The notes beneath the pieces are model-generated. The model did no database searches. It was not told the origin of the DNA and saw only the letters and a program-made list of their open reading frames with translations. This document shows, piece by piece, positions 52,970 to 61,970 of a stretch of DNA of 64,000 nt (its first letter is position 1; each line of letters starts with the position of its first letter). The translations under genes and the position numbers were made by a program. The stretch is from Candidatus Methylacidiphilales bacterium (GTDB lineage: Bacteria; Verrucomicrobiota; Verrucomicrobiia; Methylacidiphilales; CAZTYG01): assembly GCA_033875315.1 (NCBI GenBank), contig JANRJG010000038.1:1-64000 (forward strand). Direction: 5' to 3'.

Positions 52970-55659
52970 GCGCTCTGCATCTCCAGGCTGATTTGGTGCA
53001 ATTCCTGGTGCACCCGGCGGATCTCCGCCTCGATCCCCTCGACCAAACGGGGCATTTCGGCCAGTCGCCCGTCTTCCGCCAGTTGCTCGGCCTGTTGGGC
53101 CATCTCCACCAGGGGACGGGCACCGAAATTGCCCGCCGATCCCTTGATGCTGTGGGCGGTTCGGCGCAGGGACTCACGGTCCCCGGAAGCCAGCGCGGTG
53201 CGCAGGGTCTGCTGGCGCACATACACATCCTCCAGAAAAACCCGGATCAGCTCCAGCACCATGCTGGAGCCATCCCCCTCGCCCAGGCTGCGCAGGGAAT
53301 ACACCAGGTTCCGGTCCACCGCCGGACCGTCCGCCGGCGAGACGGCCCCGGACACCCGTCGATCCGCGGGCAGGCTCTCCATCGCCCGGCGCAAAGCCTG
53401 CTCCAACTGCTGCGGCTTGACCGGCTTGGCCAGATAGTCGTCCATGCCCGCTTCCAGGCAGCGCTCCCGGTCCCCCAGCATGGCATTGGCTGTGAGCGCG
53501 ATGATATGGGTCCTGGGGTGGCCGGTGCTCTCCCGCAGGCGGATCTGGCGGCTGGTTTCATAACCGTCCATCTCCGGCATCTGGCAATCCATCAGGATGA
53601 CCGGGTAAGGGATGCCCTGGGTGACACGCAGGACCTCGAGGCCGTTGGCCACCGCCTCCGCCTGGATGCCCAGCTGGCGCAGCTGGCCGACGGTCACCCG
53701 TTGGTTGACCGGGTTGTCCTCGGCAACCAGGATTCTCAGCCCGGAGAAGGACAGGCTCTGGACGGGTCGGGTCCCGGTGCTCCGTGCCGTGCGACGGACG
53801 TTTTGCGCCGTGGAGACGGCGGGTGAAACCGCACTGCCCACGCCACCGTATTTGAGAATGATCTGGTAGAGCAGGTTTTGTTTGATCGGCTTGGTCAGGG
53901 TCGGGTAGTCCTCCAGGCCTTCCTGGCCCTCGTGCTTCAGCGGATAGTCCACCGGCACCAGGAGGACGATTTTCGCCCCATACTCCCTCACCAACAGACG
54001 CAGCCATTCCTCCCCCCGCCCCGGGACCAGGGCGGCATCGACCAGGACCATGCGGAAGGCGTCGCCTTCGCGGTGGGCCCGCGCCAGCAGGGTGCCGGCC
54101 TCGTCGGGATCACGGGTGGACGAGGTGCGCAGCCGCCATGCCCCCAGTTGGTTCTCCAGGTTGCGGCGGACGGTGTCGTTTTCTTCCAGGATGAGGATGG
54201 GCAGCCCCTTGATCCGCTCCAAGTTGGGCAACAGGGCGGTGTTCTCCTTGAACGGCTGCCGCCGGTAGGCGGCTGTGAAGTGGAAGACCGTGCCGTTGCC
54301 CGGCTGGCTGTCGACCGCGATCTCCCCGCCCATCATCTCGACCAGGTGCTTGGAGATGGCCAGACCCAGGCCCGTGCCCCCGTATCGGCGGGAGGTCGAG
54401 ACATCCCCTTGGACAAAAGGCTGGAAAAGGGTGCGCTGGACTTCCGGCTCGATCCCGATCCCGGTATCGCGGACCGTCACCATCACTTTGACCGATTCGG
54501 CACTTTCCGAAACCTTGGAGACCGTGACCTGGACCTCGCCTTTCTCGGTGAACTTGATGGCATTGGCGGTCAGGTTCATCAACACCTGGCGCAGGCGGCC
54601 GGGGTCCCCGCAGAGGAACACCGGAACATCCGGTTCGATGAATGAGGTCAATTCGAGTTTTTTGCGTGCGGCCGCATCGGCCAGCAGGTCCATCACGCCC
54701 TCGATGGTTTCACGGAGGTCAAAATCCACCGTCTCGAAGGCCAGCTTGCCGGCCTCGATCTTGGAAAAATCGAGAATGTCATTGATCAGGATCAGGAGCG
54801 ACTCCCCGCAGTTTTTGATCGTGTCGACGTAATCCTTCTGGTGGTGCTCGAGCCGGGTTTCGAGGAGGAGTCCGGCCATGCCCAGGATGCCGTTCATCGG
54901 GGTGCGGATCTCATGGCTCATGCTGGCCAGGAACCCCGACTTCATGCGGTCGGCGTTCTCGGCCCGGGCCCGGGCGGCGGTTTCAGCGGCGACCAACCGT
55001 TGCCGGACGGCCAGTTCGTAGCGCACGATGACCAGACCGACCCCGACGATGAGGACGAGGGAAAAGGTGAAGATCCAAACCACGGTCTTCCCCATTTTGT
55101 TGGCCCAGGCCAGATTGCGCTGGTATTGGGCCAGTTCCTGCCCTTGGGATTGGACGAACGATTGCAGTTGTTTCTGCATGACGGCGACCTTGCCCGCCCC
55201 GGACTGTTCCTCGATCAACCGGCGGGCGGACGGGTAATCACCCTGTTCGGCCAGGGGGAGGATGCGGTCGAGGAGGGCCAGACTTTCCATGGCGTTCTTT
55301 TTGAAGCCATCCAGTTCCCCCTCGATGCTGTCCCCGTCACGGCTGAGCCCCTGGAGCGTTTGGATGTCGTCGGCCAACTGCTTGCGGAATCCGGCCGCCT
55401 CGCGCAGATATCGGAGGTCCCCCGTCGAAACGTAGGCCCATTCCATGGCCCCCAGGCGTTCCACGGCCACCCCGATCTCCCGGGCCAGGGAAATCTCCGC
55501 ATGGGTGTGGTCGACCCAGTGTACGCTGTCGCGGAAGGCCCGGTTGACATACCAATGCATCCCCACCATGCCAACCAGGATGAGGGCGATCAGGCCCAGC
55601 CCGAAGATGAACCAACGCTCGAGGGGTATGGAAGAAAACCACTTCGCCATATTTCGCAA
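52966..55659 (-). CDS. Hybrid sensor histidine kinase (CHASE3-HisKA-HATPase-REC-REC-HPt)
   Basis: Domains of the 897-residue protein in order are: membrane helix 1 (residues 16-36); CHASE3-like extracytoplasmic helices (40-185); membrane helix 2 (191-212); HisKA with His249 in [10 protein letters not shown]; HATPase with [20 protein letters not shown] and [15 protein letters not shown] first receiver is partly degenerate ([18 protein letters not shown]). A second is canonical ([38 protein letters not shown]). An HPt domain with [14 protein letters not shown] closes the protein. Phosphate can thus pass His-Asp-His to the adjacent response regulator. The signal is unknown. Confidence 0.94.
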   Translation of the reverse strand: MRNMAKWFSSIPLERWFIFGLGLIALILVGMVGMHWYVNRAFRDSVHWVDHTHAEISLAREIGVAVERLGAMEWAYVSTGDLRYLREAAGFRKQLADDIQTLQGLSRDGDSIEGELDGFKKNAMESLALLDRILPLAEQGDYPSARRLIEEQSGAGKVAVMQKQLQSFVQSQGQELAQYQRNLAWANKMGKTVVWIFTFSLVLIVGVGLVIVRYELAVRQRLVAAETAARARAENADRMKSGFLASMSHEIRTPMNGILGMAGLLLETRLEHHQKDYVDTIKNCGESLLILINDILDFSKIEAGKLAFETVDFDLRETIEGVMDLLADAAARKKLELTSFIEPDVPVFLCGDPGRLRQVLMNLTANAIKFTEKGEVQVTVSKVSESAESVKVMVTVRDTGIGIEPEVQRTLFQPFVQGDVSTSRRYGGTGLGLAISKHLVEMMGGEIAVDSQPGNGTVFHFTAAYRRQPFKENTALLPNLERIKGLPILILEENDTVRRNLENQLGAWRLRTSSTRDPDEAGTLLARAHREGDAFRMVLVDAALVPGRGEEWLRLLVREYGAKIVLLVPVDYPLKHEGQEGLEDYPTLTKPIKQNLLYQIILKYGGVGSAVSPAVSTAQNVRRTARSTGTRPVQSLSFSGLRILVAEDNPVNQRVTVGQLRQLGIQAEAVANGLEVLRVTQGIPYPVILMDCQMPEMDGYETSRQIRLRESTGHPRTHIIALTANAMLGDRERCLEAGMDDYLAKPVKPQQLEQALRRAMESLPADRRVSGAVSPADGPAVDRNLVYSLRSLGEGDGSSMVLELIRVFLEDVYVRQQTLRTALASGDRESLRRTAHSIKGSAGNFGARPLVEMAQQAEQLAEDGRLAEMPRLVEGIEAEIRRVHQELHQISLEMQSA

Positions 55660-55697
55660 TTAAGGGTATCCCAAGACGGGAGGGGGCGCACCACAAT

Positions 55698-56381
55698 TCA
55701 ACGGGCCGGCCCGGTGGCGGCCGGAGGTTGCTCCCGCCGGAAGCGGAATTCGAAGGGCCGGCGGTTTTCCTGGCGATCCAGCAATTCCTGCAGACGCTGG
55801 CGCACTTCCGCCTCGGCCCGGGCGGCCAGGCCCGAGGCCTCGATCTTCTCCCGGGCCCGGGCCCGGAAGTCCCGCATCACCCCCTGGCGGTCCTCCTCGG
55901 TCAGCTTGTTCCACCATCCGCTGCCGCCCTGCCATTGCAGGTCGCTGCCCAGTTCCACACTCAGGATCTCCGCCGCGGGCAGATCGGCCGAGACCGCGCG
56001 TGTTTCCGGGTCGATCTCGACATGGAACGGCTTCATCAGGTCGAAGCCCGCCTTGGCCCGCCAGGTGGCCGTGACCAGGACGCGCTTGGTGCTGCCCAGC
56101 CACTCATGGCTCCAATTGAAGGTCAGGGGAAAGTCCTGTTCGATCACCGCGAGTTCGGCCACCGGCGCCGACTGGCCCAGGACGAGGGTTTCCTGCACGG
56201 TGACCCGGGGCTGGAGATGGAAGACTTCCTGGATGACCGCGCCCGCGTCCCGGGCCGCGGCCATCACTTCCTCGCGCGCCTTGCGCGGGGCCTCGGCCAG
56301 GCGGTCGCCGCAGGATTTTACCACCATGCCCAGGCCAAGGGTGGCACACAGGAACACCGCCACCCCGGTCCAGTCGCGTTT
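55698..56381 (-). CDS. DUF4230 domain protein
   Basis: The start at 56381 (MKRDWTGVAVFLCATLGLGM) gives 227 residues with one N-terminal membrane helix, a helical linker, then the DUF4230 pattern: ELAVIEQDFPLTFNWSHEWL, LVTATWRAKAGFDLMKPFHV and ILSVELGSDLQWQGG. A C-terminal amphipathic helix (FRARAREKIEASGLAARAEA) ends with a basic tail. The family is common in the cell envelope of many phyla and has no known function. It is 38 bp from the kinase gene on the same strand. Confidence 0.8.
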   Translation of the reverse strand, partial: KRDWTGVAVFLCATLGLGMVVKSCGDRLAEAPRKAREEVMAAARDAGAVIQEVFHLQPRVTVQETLVLGQSAPVAELAVIEQDFPLTFNWSHEWLGSTKRVLVTATWRAKAGFDLMKPFHVEIDPETRAVSADLPAAEILSVELGSDLQWQGGSGWWNKLTEEDRQGVMRDFRARAREKIEASGLAARAEAEVRQRLQELLDRQENRRPFEFRFRREQPPAATGPAR

Positions 56382-56427
56382 CATCACCCCAAGATGCACC
56401 AAGACCCTCGCCCGGGCAAGGCGGGGG

Positions 56428-57849
56428 TCACTTGGGATCGCGCGGGGCGGAATCGTAGCGGGTGTAGGCCCCGTGGAAGATCAGGTCCACTTTGCCGGTG
56501 GGACCGTTGCGCTGCTTGGCCACGTGCAGGGTGGCCTTGAACGGACTGCCCGGACCGCTGTCCCCCTCTTCCTTTTCAAACTTGCGGCTCAGGAGCATGA
56601 CGATGTCGGCATCCTGCTCGATCGAACCGGATTCGCGCAGGTGGTGCAAAGCGGGATCCTGGTTGCCTTCCTCGGGTTTGCGGTTGAGCTGGGCCAGCAC
56701 GATGATCGGGATGTTGAGCTCGCGGGCCAGGCCCTTGATGCCGCGGGAGATCTCCGCCACTTCCACCTGGCGGTTGTCCCGGGCCTTCTCGCTCGAGGAG
56801 GTCAGCAATTGGAGGTAGTCGATGATCAGGGCCTCGATGCCGTGCATCTGCTTCATCCGCCGCGCCTTGGCCCGCAACTGGCCGATGTTGAGCATGCTCG
56901 ATTCATCGATGTAAAGCGGCAGCCCGGCCACCTGCTCGGCCACCAGGCTGAGGGCGTCCAGTTCGTGGCTGCTCAACTTGCCCTCGCGGATCGATTGCAG
57001 GCTGACGTTGGCGTAGGAGGCCAGCAGGCGGACCATCAATTGCTGGGCCGACATTTCCAGCGAGAAGATCCCCACCGGGTAGCCGGGCTCGACCATGCGG
57101 TCCTTCTCGGCATCGTAGCGCGCCTTGACGAAACTTTTCGCCATGGTCAGGGCCAGGGCGGTTTTGCCGACGCCGGGACGGGCGGCGATGACGATCATTT
57201 CCTGCGGCTTGAAGCCGGTCGTCATCTGATCGAGGTCGTGGAAGCCGCTGGGCAATCCATCATAACGGCCTTTCATGTCCACGTTCCGCTGGATCATGTC
57301 GATGGCGCTGAGCACCACCTTGCGCGGTTCCATCACGGTCTGGGACACCCCGGTCTCGGTGATCTTGAAGATCTGGCTCTCGGCCTCGTCCAGCACCGCA
57401 TCCACCTCGTGCTGCCGCTCCTGCGCGCTGTAAACGATCTGGGCGCAGGCCTGCTGGAGGTGGCGGAGCAGGCTCTTGGCCCGCACGGTTTCGATGTGCG
57501 TGGGCGCGGTCAGCACGGAGATGACCCCGGCCGACAATTCCCCCAGAACCGGGGCCCCACCGACGGAATCGGCCAGCTTGCGGTCCTCCAGGAATTGCAG
57601 CACGGTCGAGGGATCGACCGGTTGTCCCTTGTTGCGCATCTCCAACAGGGCGGTGTAGAGCGCCTGGTGCGCGGGATGGAAGAAATCCTCCGCCCGCAGG
57701 CGCTCGGCCGCCCGGTCGATCACGTGCTCGGGGTCGGAAAGCATGGCCCCCAGCACCGAGCGTTCGGCCTCGACACTGTGGATGGGCGGAAGCCCCTCGA
57801 GTTTGATGGAAACCTTGGCCCCGGAACGGCCCTCCAACTGCGCAATCAT
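56428..57849 (-). CDS. dnaB: Replicative DNA helicase DnaB
   Basis: The protein unwinds DNA at the replication fork. The 473 residues comprise an N-terminal dimerisation domain (PPIHSVEAERSVLGAMLSDP), a linker, and a RecA-like helicase domain. The latter has Walker A VIAARPGVGKTALALTMAK, Walker B EALIIDYLQLL, and SSEKARDNRQVEVAEISRGI followed by the DnaB signature LNRKPEEG and the Arg finger segment. The start at 57849 is followed by a 270-bp upstream gap that carries two DnaA-box-like sequences. Confidence 0.97.
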   Translation of the reverse strand: MIAQLEGRSGAKVSIKLEGLPPIHSVEAERSVLGAMLSDPEHVIDRAAERLRAEDFFHPAHQALYTALLEMRNKGQPVDPSTVLQFLEDRKLADSVGGAPVLGELSAGVISVLTAPTHIETVRAKSLLRHLQQACAQIVYSAQERQHEVDAVLDEAESQIFKITETGVSQTVMEPRKVVLSAIDMIQRNVDMKGRYDGLPSGFHDLDQMTTGFKPQEMIVIAARPGVGKTALALTMAKSFVKARYDAEKDRMVEPGYPVGIFSLEMSAQQLMVRLLASYANVSLQSIREGKLSSHELDALSLVAEQVAGLPLYIDESSMLNIGQLRAKARRMKQMHGIEALIIDYLQLLTSSSEKARDNRQVEVAEISRGIKGLARELNIPIIVLAQLNRKPEEGNQDPALHHLRESGSIEQDADIVMLLSRKFEKEEGDSGPGSPFKATLHVAKQRNGPTGKVDLIFHGAYTRYDSAPRDPK

Positions 57850-57925
57850 GGCCGGTCATGATGGGTCGGCTTCCCCCACACACAATGCCGGAAATCTCCC
57901 TCCCCCTCCCCCGATGCCCATACCC

Positions 57926-58034
57926 TGTGGACAACTTGCCAACAAGGCCCTTCCCCACCCCGTCCCGTGACCTGTCCGACACCATCCGCCCCGGGAACTG
58001 GGCAAAATCCACGAAAACCACCCATTGTGAACAA
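57926..58034. promoter_or_regulatory. Two DnaA-box-like nonamers upstream of dnaB
   Basis: TGTGGACAA (57926-57934) and TGTGAACAA (58026-58034) are the complements of TTGTCCACA and TTGTTCACA. Each differs from the DnaA consensus TTATNCACA by one base. They are exactly 100 bp apart in the same orientation, in the shared upstream region of dnaB and the SET gene. They might serve DnaA control of dnaB. Chance is possible with nonamers. Confidence 0.35.
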
Positions 58035-58120
58035 CTCCGGGTTTTTTCCCCGCTCGACTCTCCAAAGAATGGTTTTTCTGCTTGGACTGCGGCGTGCGAA
58101 TTGCTTCATTTCGCATCCCC

Positions 58121-58645
58121 ATGCACACCGCCCGTTCCACCGTCCGCCGCCTCCCCGGCGCCCCCCACCTCGAGGTCCGCGGGTCGGCCATCCACGGCCG
58201 GGGGATTTTTGCCCGGCGGGACGTGGCCAAGGGCACACGCCTGATCGAATACGTCGGCGAACGCATCACCAAGGCGGAGTCGATCCGCCGAGCCGAGCGT
58301 CAGTACGACAGCCACCGCAGCGACCAGAACCACGGCGCGGTTTACATCTTCGAGATCACCAAGCGGCACGACATCGACGGCAACGTCTCCTGGAACCCGG
58401 CACGCTGGATCAACCATTCCTGCGAACCCAACAGCGAGGCCGTCATCGAGCGCGGCCGGGTCTGGATCGAGGCCATCCGGGACATCCGGCAGGGCGAGGA
58501 AATCTCCTACGACTACGGCTACGACTACGCACACCATCTGGAACACCCCTGCCGTTGCGGCACCGATTCCTGCCCCGGCTACATCGTGCGCCAGGGACTG
58601 CGCTGGCGCTTGCGGAAGAAACTCCAAAAACCCGCCGCCCGTTGA
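58121..58645 (+). CDS. SET-domain protein (lysine methyltransferase-like)
   Basis: The start at 58121 (MHTARSTVRRLPGAPHLEVR) gives 174 residues consisting almost wholly of a SET domain: SAIHGRGIFARRDVAKGTRL, the SAM-binding ARWINHSCEPNSEAVI (NHSCxPN) and the catalytic-tyrosine segment GEEISYDYGYDY. A post-SET Cys cluster follows, HPCRCGTDSCPGYI. All core motifs are intact, so methyltransferase activity on a lysine (perhaps of a ribosomal or DNA-binding protein) is likely, while the substrate is unknown. It is divergent from dnaB. Confidence 0.9.
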   Translation: MHTARSTVRRLPGAPHLEVRGSAIHGRGIFARRDVAKGTRLIEYVGERITKAESIRRAERQYDSHRSDQNHGAVYIFEITKRHDIDGNVSWNPARWINHSCEPNSEAVIERGRVWIEAIRDIRQGEEISYDYGYDYAHHLEHPCRCGTDSCPGYIVRQGLRWRLRKKLQKPAAR

Positions 58646-58670
58646 ACCCGACCACGATCAGACAGATCCA

Positions 58671-58712
58671 GTTTCCGTTCTCAGCTCTCAGGTCTCAGGT
58701 TTCCGCTTTCAG
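58671..58712. repeat. Six GTTTCAG-type heptamers
   Basis: Units in register are GTTTCCG, TTCTCAG, CTCTCAG, GTCTCAG, GTTTCCG, CTTTCAG. They begin 25 bp beyond the SET gene stop. The degeneracy at the first two bases and the constant heptad period show an old tandem array of the family also present at 40485, 59953 and 60073. Confidence 0.75.
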
Positions 58713-58794
58713 CTTCCCACATTTCCATTATTCACGGACCCATCCCTCGTAATAGAGCGATAGGGCGCCTTGCGTTTGACGCGCAGTGGTTTCG

Positions 58795-58874
58795 ACTCGT
58801 TTCTCTTACTCGCGCTCGTGCACGTTCTCTCTATCCCCGAGAGCACGAGAATGAGAAAGAGTTCGAGAACGAGT
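58795..58874. repeat. ACTCGTT imperfect palindrome, copy 4
   Basis: This 80-nt copy begins ACTCGTTTCTCTTACTCGCG and ends AAAGAGTTCGAGAACGAGT, with inner arms CTCGTGC and GCACGAG. It is nearly identical to copy 3. It lies between the SET gene and a small DUF3309 gene on the same strand, so it is not confined to convergent gene pairs. Confidence 0.8.
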
Positions 58875-58936
58875 GGCGGACGAAATGCAAAATGCTCTAG
58901 TATGGCGGCCAGGTAACGACCCGTTACCTTGATGTC

Positions 58937-59095
58937 ATGAGCACACTATTACTGTTGGTTGTCCTGTTACTCCTGTTCGGCGGCGGTGGATTTTACTTCG
59001 GCGGTCCCGCCATTGGCGGTGGTGGTCTTGGGCTGGTTTTGTTGGTCTGCCTCGTCATCTATCTGATGGGCGGATTTCGGGGTTCAAAAAGCTGA
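58937..59095 (+). CDS. DUF3309-type small membrane protein (52 aa)
   Basis: The 52-residue protein has an N-terminal helix (STLLLLVVLLLLFGGGGFYF), a Gly-rich turn (GGPAIGGGGLG) and a second helix (LGLVLLVCLVIYLMGGF). This fits the DUF3309 family of very short two-helix proteins that are often stress-associated. It was found by reading the sequence directly and starts with an ATG at 58937 after TACCTTGATGTC. It has no visible operon partner. Confidence 0.7.
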   Translation: MSTLLLLVVLLLLFGGGGFYFGGPAIGGGGLGLVLLVCLVIYLMGGFRGSKS

Positions 59096-59182
59096 CTTTT
59101 CCGCCCACCTCACGTTTCGAAAATCTCGAGGCGTATGAGATCGGGGTTGGCGGTCCAGGAACCGGTCCGCTCCGATCCGCCT

Positions 59183-59798
59183 TTAAACCAAACGAAGGCT
59201 TTCCGGAAGGCCGGTGAGTTCGGTGTCTGTCCCATCGGGTTTCCAAACCACCCGACCATCGTCGAGAATCCGGACGATGGTTCCCCGGGTGGTTCGCGGA
59301 GAGTCTCGACCTGGTCGCCCGGAGAAAGATCCGCCACGGCGCAGAGCGACGCAACCGCATCCACCATGGATTCCCGGTCGAGCACCCCGGCTATGTAATG
59401 GGCTACAGATGAGGAAAGCTCCCTTTTGCGAAGAGCGGGCAGATCACTGAACAGGGCGAGGCAAAGCTCGCGGCCTATGTAAGAGAACGTGTTCCCATTG
59501 AGGAACAGAAATGGGGCCCTGCGATGAAGTTGGCGGAGGAAGTCGAAGGTTTCAGCCAGGGTCAGGGTTTGGACGTGCCTGACTTCCCATTCAGATGCAA
59601 GCGCTTCTCCAGCTTCCGGGTTAAGGCCGTGCTGTGCTCCACTTCTTGCGCACGCTCGCTGGTTGATGCTGGCGACAGACTGCCAGTCCCAGTTTTGGAG
59701 AAAAGCGGCTCGGGTTTGAAACGGTGGACATTCTCCGCCGCTGACTGGGCGATGTCCTCCGCCGTCAGGTGCTTGAGCAGGTCCAGTCTCAGCTTCAT
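59183..59798 (-). pseudogene. Frameshifted hypothetical gene (two one-base deletions)
   Basis: Three consecutive reading frames join into one coherent protein of about 206 residues. It starts MKLRLDLLKHLTAEDIAQSA (frame 1, from 59798). It continues AAFLQNWDWQSVASINQRAC through AHYIAGVLDRESMVDAVASL and GDQVETLR (frame 2). It ends RGTIVRILDDGRVVWKPDGT through LPESLRLV and a stop at 59183-59185 (frame 3). One base is missing near 59710-59716 and one near 59296. No family is recognised. Either the gene is dead or the assembly has two errors. The stretch from there to 60520 holds only repeats and a gene fossil, which favours decay. Confidence 0.75.
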
Positions 59799-59952
59799 CA
59801 CTCATAAGATAACCCCGGGGAAGACCGGGATCAAGTTCCGATCAATCCTGTCCCCATTTTAACAGAAGTCAGCCAAGATAACAAAGTAAGGCATTCGAAG
59901 AAATTTAGATTTAAAGGGTTGAAGTGATTCGAACCCAAAGGACAAAGAACCA

Positions 59953-59979
59953 ACTCAGGTTTCAGGTTTCAGGTTTCAG
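59953..59979. repeat. GTTTCAG heptamer array
   Basis: Three perfect GTTTCAG units (59959-59979) follow a partial one (ACTCAG). This is the cleanest array of the family found at 40485, 58671 and 60073. Confidence 0.85.
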
Positions 59980-60011
59980 GTATCATACACTCCGCCCTCC
60001 GTCCCCGGGGC

Positions 60012-60048
60012 AAGTGATGAAGGGATTAAGTGATGAGGTGATGAAGTA
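60012..60048. repeat. AAGTGATGA nonamer tract
   Basis: AAGTGATGA, AGGGATTAAGTGATGA and GGTGATGAAGT form an imperfect tandem array with a period near nine. It lies between two heptamer arrays and codes for nothing. Confidence 0.7.
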
Positions 60049-60072
60049 GGGCGGTAAAACAGGACCCATTCT

Positions 60073-60094
60073 GACTCAGATTTCAGGTCTCAAA
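60073..60094. repeat. GTTTCAG-type heptamers, degenerate
   Basis: GACTCAG, ATTTCAG and GTCTCAA stand in heptad register. This degenerate copy shows the array family decaying in place. Confidence 0.55.
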
Positions 60095-60191
60095 ACTCCA
60101 CCATCAACTATTCGCTATTCGCCATCATGAGAAAGCACGTGATGTGGAAAACCCGCCGTGGCGGGAAGTAATGAAGAGGGGGGGGGCGTTA

Positions 60192-60231
60192 AACCAAGAA
60201 CCAAGGACCAGTGACAAAGGACCAAGGACAA
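60192..60231. repeat. CCAAGGAC tandem tract
   Basis: AACCAAGA, ACCAAGGACCAGTGAC and AAAGGACCAAGGACAA form an imperfect tandem array with a CCAAGGA core. It lies 200 bp from the hsdR fossil. Confidence 0.7.
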
Positions 60232-60430
60232 TTCCGCCACACAAAACGCGGTTCGTGACAAGACCACCGAAATTTCCGGGGTTGCCTGCACCGCGGCACG
60301 GCGGGTAAGTCTCCATTTCATTTTTCATGGACTGACCCCCGCTATACCCCCGCTATACAGCAACTAGAACGCAGGCAACCAATTCGTAGCATTGGGCTCA
60401 GCCCGAACTAGCGACGGCAGCGAGGGAGTA

Positions 60431-60520
60431 AACACGCGATTCACGCGGGCGATGGCCTGCATCAGGCCGTGGCCTTGTTTGGCTTGTCGACATACATGGT
60501 GTGCAGGGAAGCGGTGGTGA
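60431..60520 (-). pseudogene. Fossil of a type I restriction enzyme R subunit (hsdR)
   Basis: The minus strand codes for TTASLHTMYVDKPNK and, after one missing base, GHGLMQAIARVNRVF. Together these match the well-conserved helicase segment of HsdR proteins (LHTMYVDKPM-x-GHGLMQAIARVNRVF). Nothing homologous remains on either side: the frame runs on to a stop at 60364-60366 with unrelated residues. This is a fragment of roughly 30 codons with a frameshift, left over from a type I restriction system now replaced or flanked by McrBC. Confidence 0.8.
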
Positions 60521-60525
60521 ATGTT

Positions 60526-61968
60526 TTAATTCAATCCAGAAAATGGCAGCGCACGTAGCCGCAATTGTTTCACTCGAGTTCCCACTGGAATCGAAGCAGA
60601 TACAATGTGTTGTGAGCGAAAATTCAATTCGTTATACAACTCTGCAGAGACAGGATACACCAAGGTTGCTGTGACATTTGTCACATCTCCACAAACAGCT
60701 GCATACGCCAACACTTGGTGAACATCGGCACGAAGGCTCTCTTTGGCATCTTCAGTAAAAGCTTTCCACCCCGCTACATCTAAATCAGCAAAATGGGCTT
60801 TGTATTTTGCGTCAATAATCTCAATTCCATCTCGCTTCTCCACTATGATATCGGGAATCAAGTGTCCGATTGCACGGTGACTTCGGTGATCCCAAGGTAA
60901 TGGCACGGTAGTCTCCCTGAGACGCCCTACTCTCACCCTACCGCCCAAAAGCGAAGCCTCAGCTCGTGCGAATTTCTCCACATACCTCTCCCACAAGGTC
61001 TCCAACGGTAAAGTCCATGCGAGCCCTTCAGAGCTGCGGCCACCCCCAAGCCCTCTTTCATCTACAATCCAGCCAATGGCCCTCAGTCCTTCTCGTAAGA
61101 CCTCTGAAGTCAGCGAGCCCGCACCGAAATTGCGTTCCAATTCGCCACGATAAGGCCGGCGAGAGGGCACATCGGCGACTTGATCAAGAAGGTGCATTGC
61201 CAATGTTGCCAGGATCAACGCCATCGGATCGCTGCCACCGGTTGCAGCGAGATCAAGGCGGATACGCTCAAGCGTCCATCGAATCGTCTCACGCAAGCGC
61301 GAATCCGTGCCAAGTTCGCTGAATTTACAGGGCAAATGATGCCAACGCCCAGTTGCCATCTGGTTTGCGACGTAAGCTGGCCACTGAATCTGACCACGAG
61401 GATGCGTACGGACTTCGATGCGCTCTTGGTATCCAGGTTTTAGGTCTGACAATAGATTTGTTAGACGCTGGAGAACGGGACCAGCGAGCACCCACGGCGG
61501 CACTTCTCTACCGCTTCCCGGGACGAGTGGCTGCGTGAGAAATTGCGGCCCACTTCCCCAACCCGTTGCAGCCAAAACCCGACCCACTCCAGGCCAACCA
61601 AATCGAGGAGATACAACCAATCCTCCCGCGACTTGTCCAGAAACGGGAGAGCGGAGAGGAACAGCCCCAGCTGAATGTCCAGGCTTTAGCTCAAGCCTTA
61701 TTCCATTGCGACCAGCAACAACGTGAGGCTCGGCACCGATTGCAGCCAAAGCTTCGCGATTGCGTGACAAGAAACCATCCAAATGCGGCCCCCAACCAGG
61801 ATCACGTCCTCCAGAGATATATGGAGTCGGGTCAACACACACTGTGGGGCCATTATCGACCGCACGCAGCAACGGCTGTGGATTTGGCGTCCTTGCGAAA
61901 TGAACCCCTGAAGCTCTTGCTCTAGGTACCTTGGAACCACGCCGCGAAGCAGCATTTCTCGCTGCCAT
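60526..61968 (-). CDS. mcrC: McrC-like restriction endonuclease subunit
   Basis: The 480-residue protein has an N-terminal part without clear motifs and a C-terminal PD-(D/E)XK nuclease core: HLIPDIIVEKRDGIEIIDAK followed by YKAHFADLD. It gives the Asp and the Asp/Glu-x-Lys of the family (residues about 380-410). LETLWERYVEKFARAEASLL and DVHQVLAYAAVCG are typical of McrC/LlaJI nuclease subunits. It begins 2 nt after mcrB and is translated from the same message. Base composition is lower in GC and codon use less biased than in the core genes, suggesting transfer. With McrB it should cleave modified foreign DNA. Confidence 0.88.
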   Translation of the reverse strand: MAARNAASRRGSKVPRARASGVHFARTPNPQPLLRAVDNGPTVCVDPTPYISGGRDPGWGPHLDGFLSRNREALAAIGAEPHVVAGRNGIRLELKPGHSAGAVPLRSPVSGQVAGGLVVSPRFGWPGVGRVLAATGWGSGPQFLTQPLVPGSGREVPPWVLAGPVLQRLTNLLSDLKPGYQERIEVRTHPRGQIQWPAYVANQMATGRWHHLPCKFSELGTDSRLRETIRWTLERIRLDLAATGGSDPMALILATLAMHLLDQVADVPSRRPYRGELERNFGAGSLTSEVLREGLRAIGWIVDERGLGGGRSSEGLAWTLPLETLWERYVEKFARAEASLLGGRVRVGRLRETTVPLPWDHRSHRAIGHLIPDIIVEKRDGIEIIDAKYKAHFADLDVAGWKAFTEDAKESLRADVHQVLAYAAVCGDVTNVTATLVYPVSAELYNELNFRSQHIVSASIPVGTRVKQLRLRALPFSGLN

Positions 61969-61970
61969 AA

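Larger units (their letters stand above)
59806..60430. other. Repeat-rich non-coding region
   Basis: No gene is supported in these 625 bases. The stretch carries two heptamer arrays, a nonamer tract, a CCAAGGAC tract, a run of about ten G near 60177, and CCCCCGCTATA as a near-tandem repeat (60343-60360). Base composition is lower in GC than in the flanking genes. It looks like the remains of insertions. Confidence 0.65.

Noticed and set aside
54841-57861. Plus-strand open frame of 1006 codons
   Set aside because: It is antisense to the hybrid kinase, the DUF4230 gene and dnaB, all of which have clear families. Long antisense frames are expected where third codon positions are GC-rich.
59920-59945. 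tRNA T-arm-like sequence GTGATTCGAACCC
   Set aside because: No acceptor stem or anticodon arm is found around it. It is only a small hairpin (GGGTT...AACCC).
58671-60094. CRISPR-like array
   Set aside because: The heptamer units are directly tandem without spacers, and no cas gene is present.
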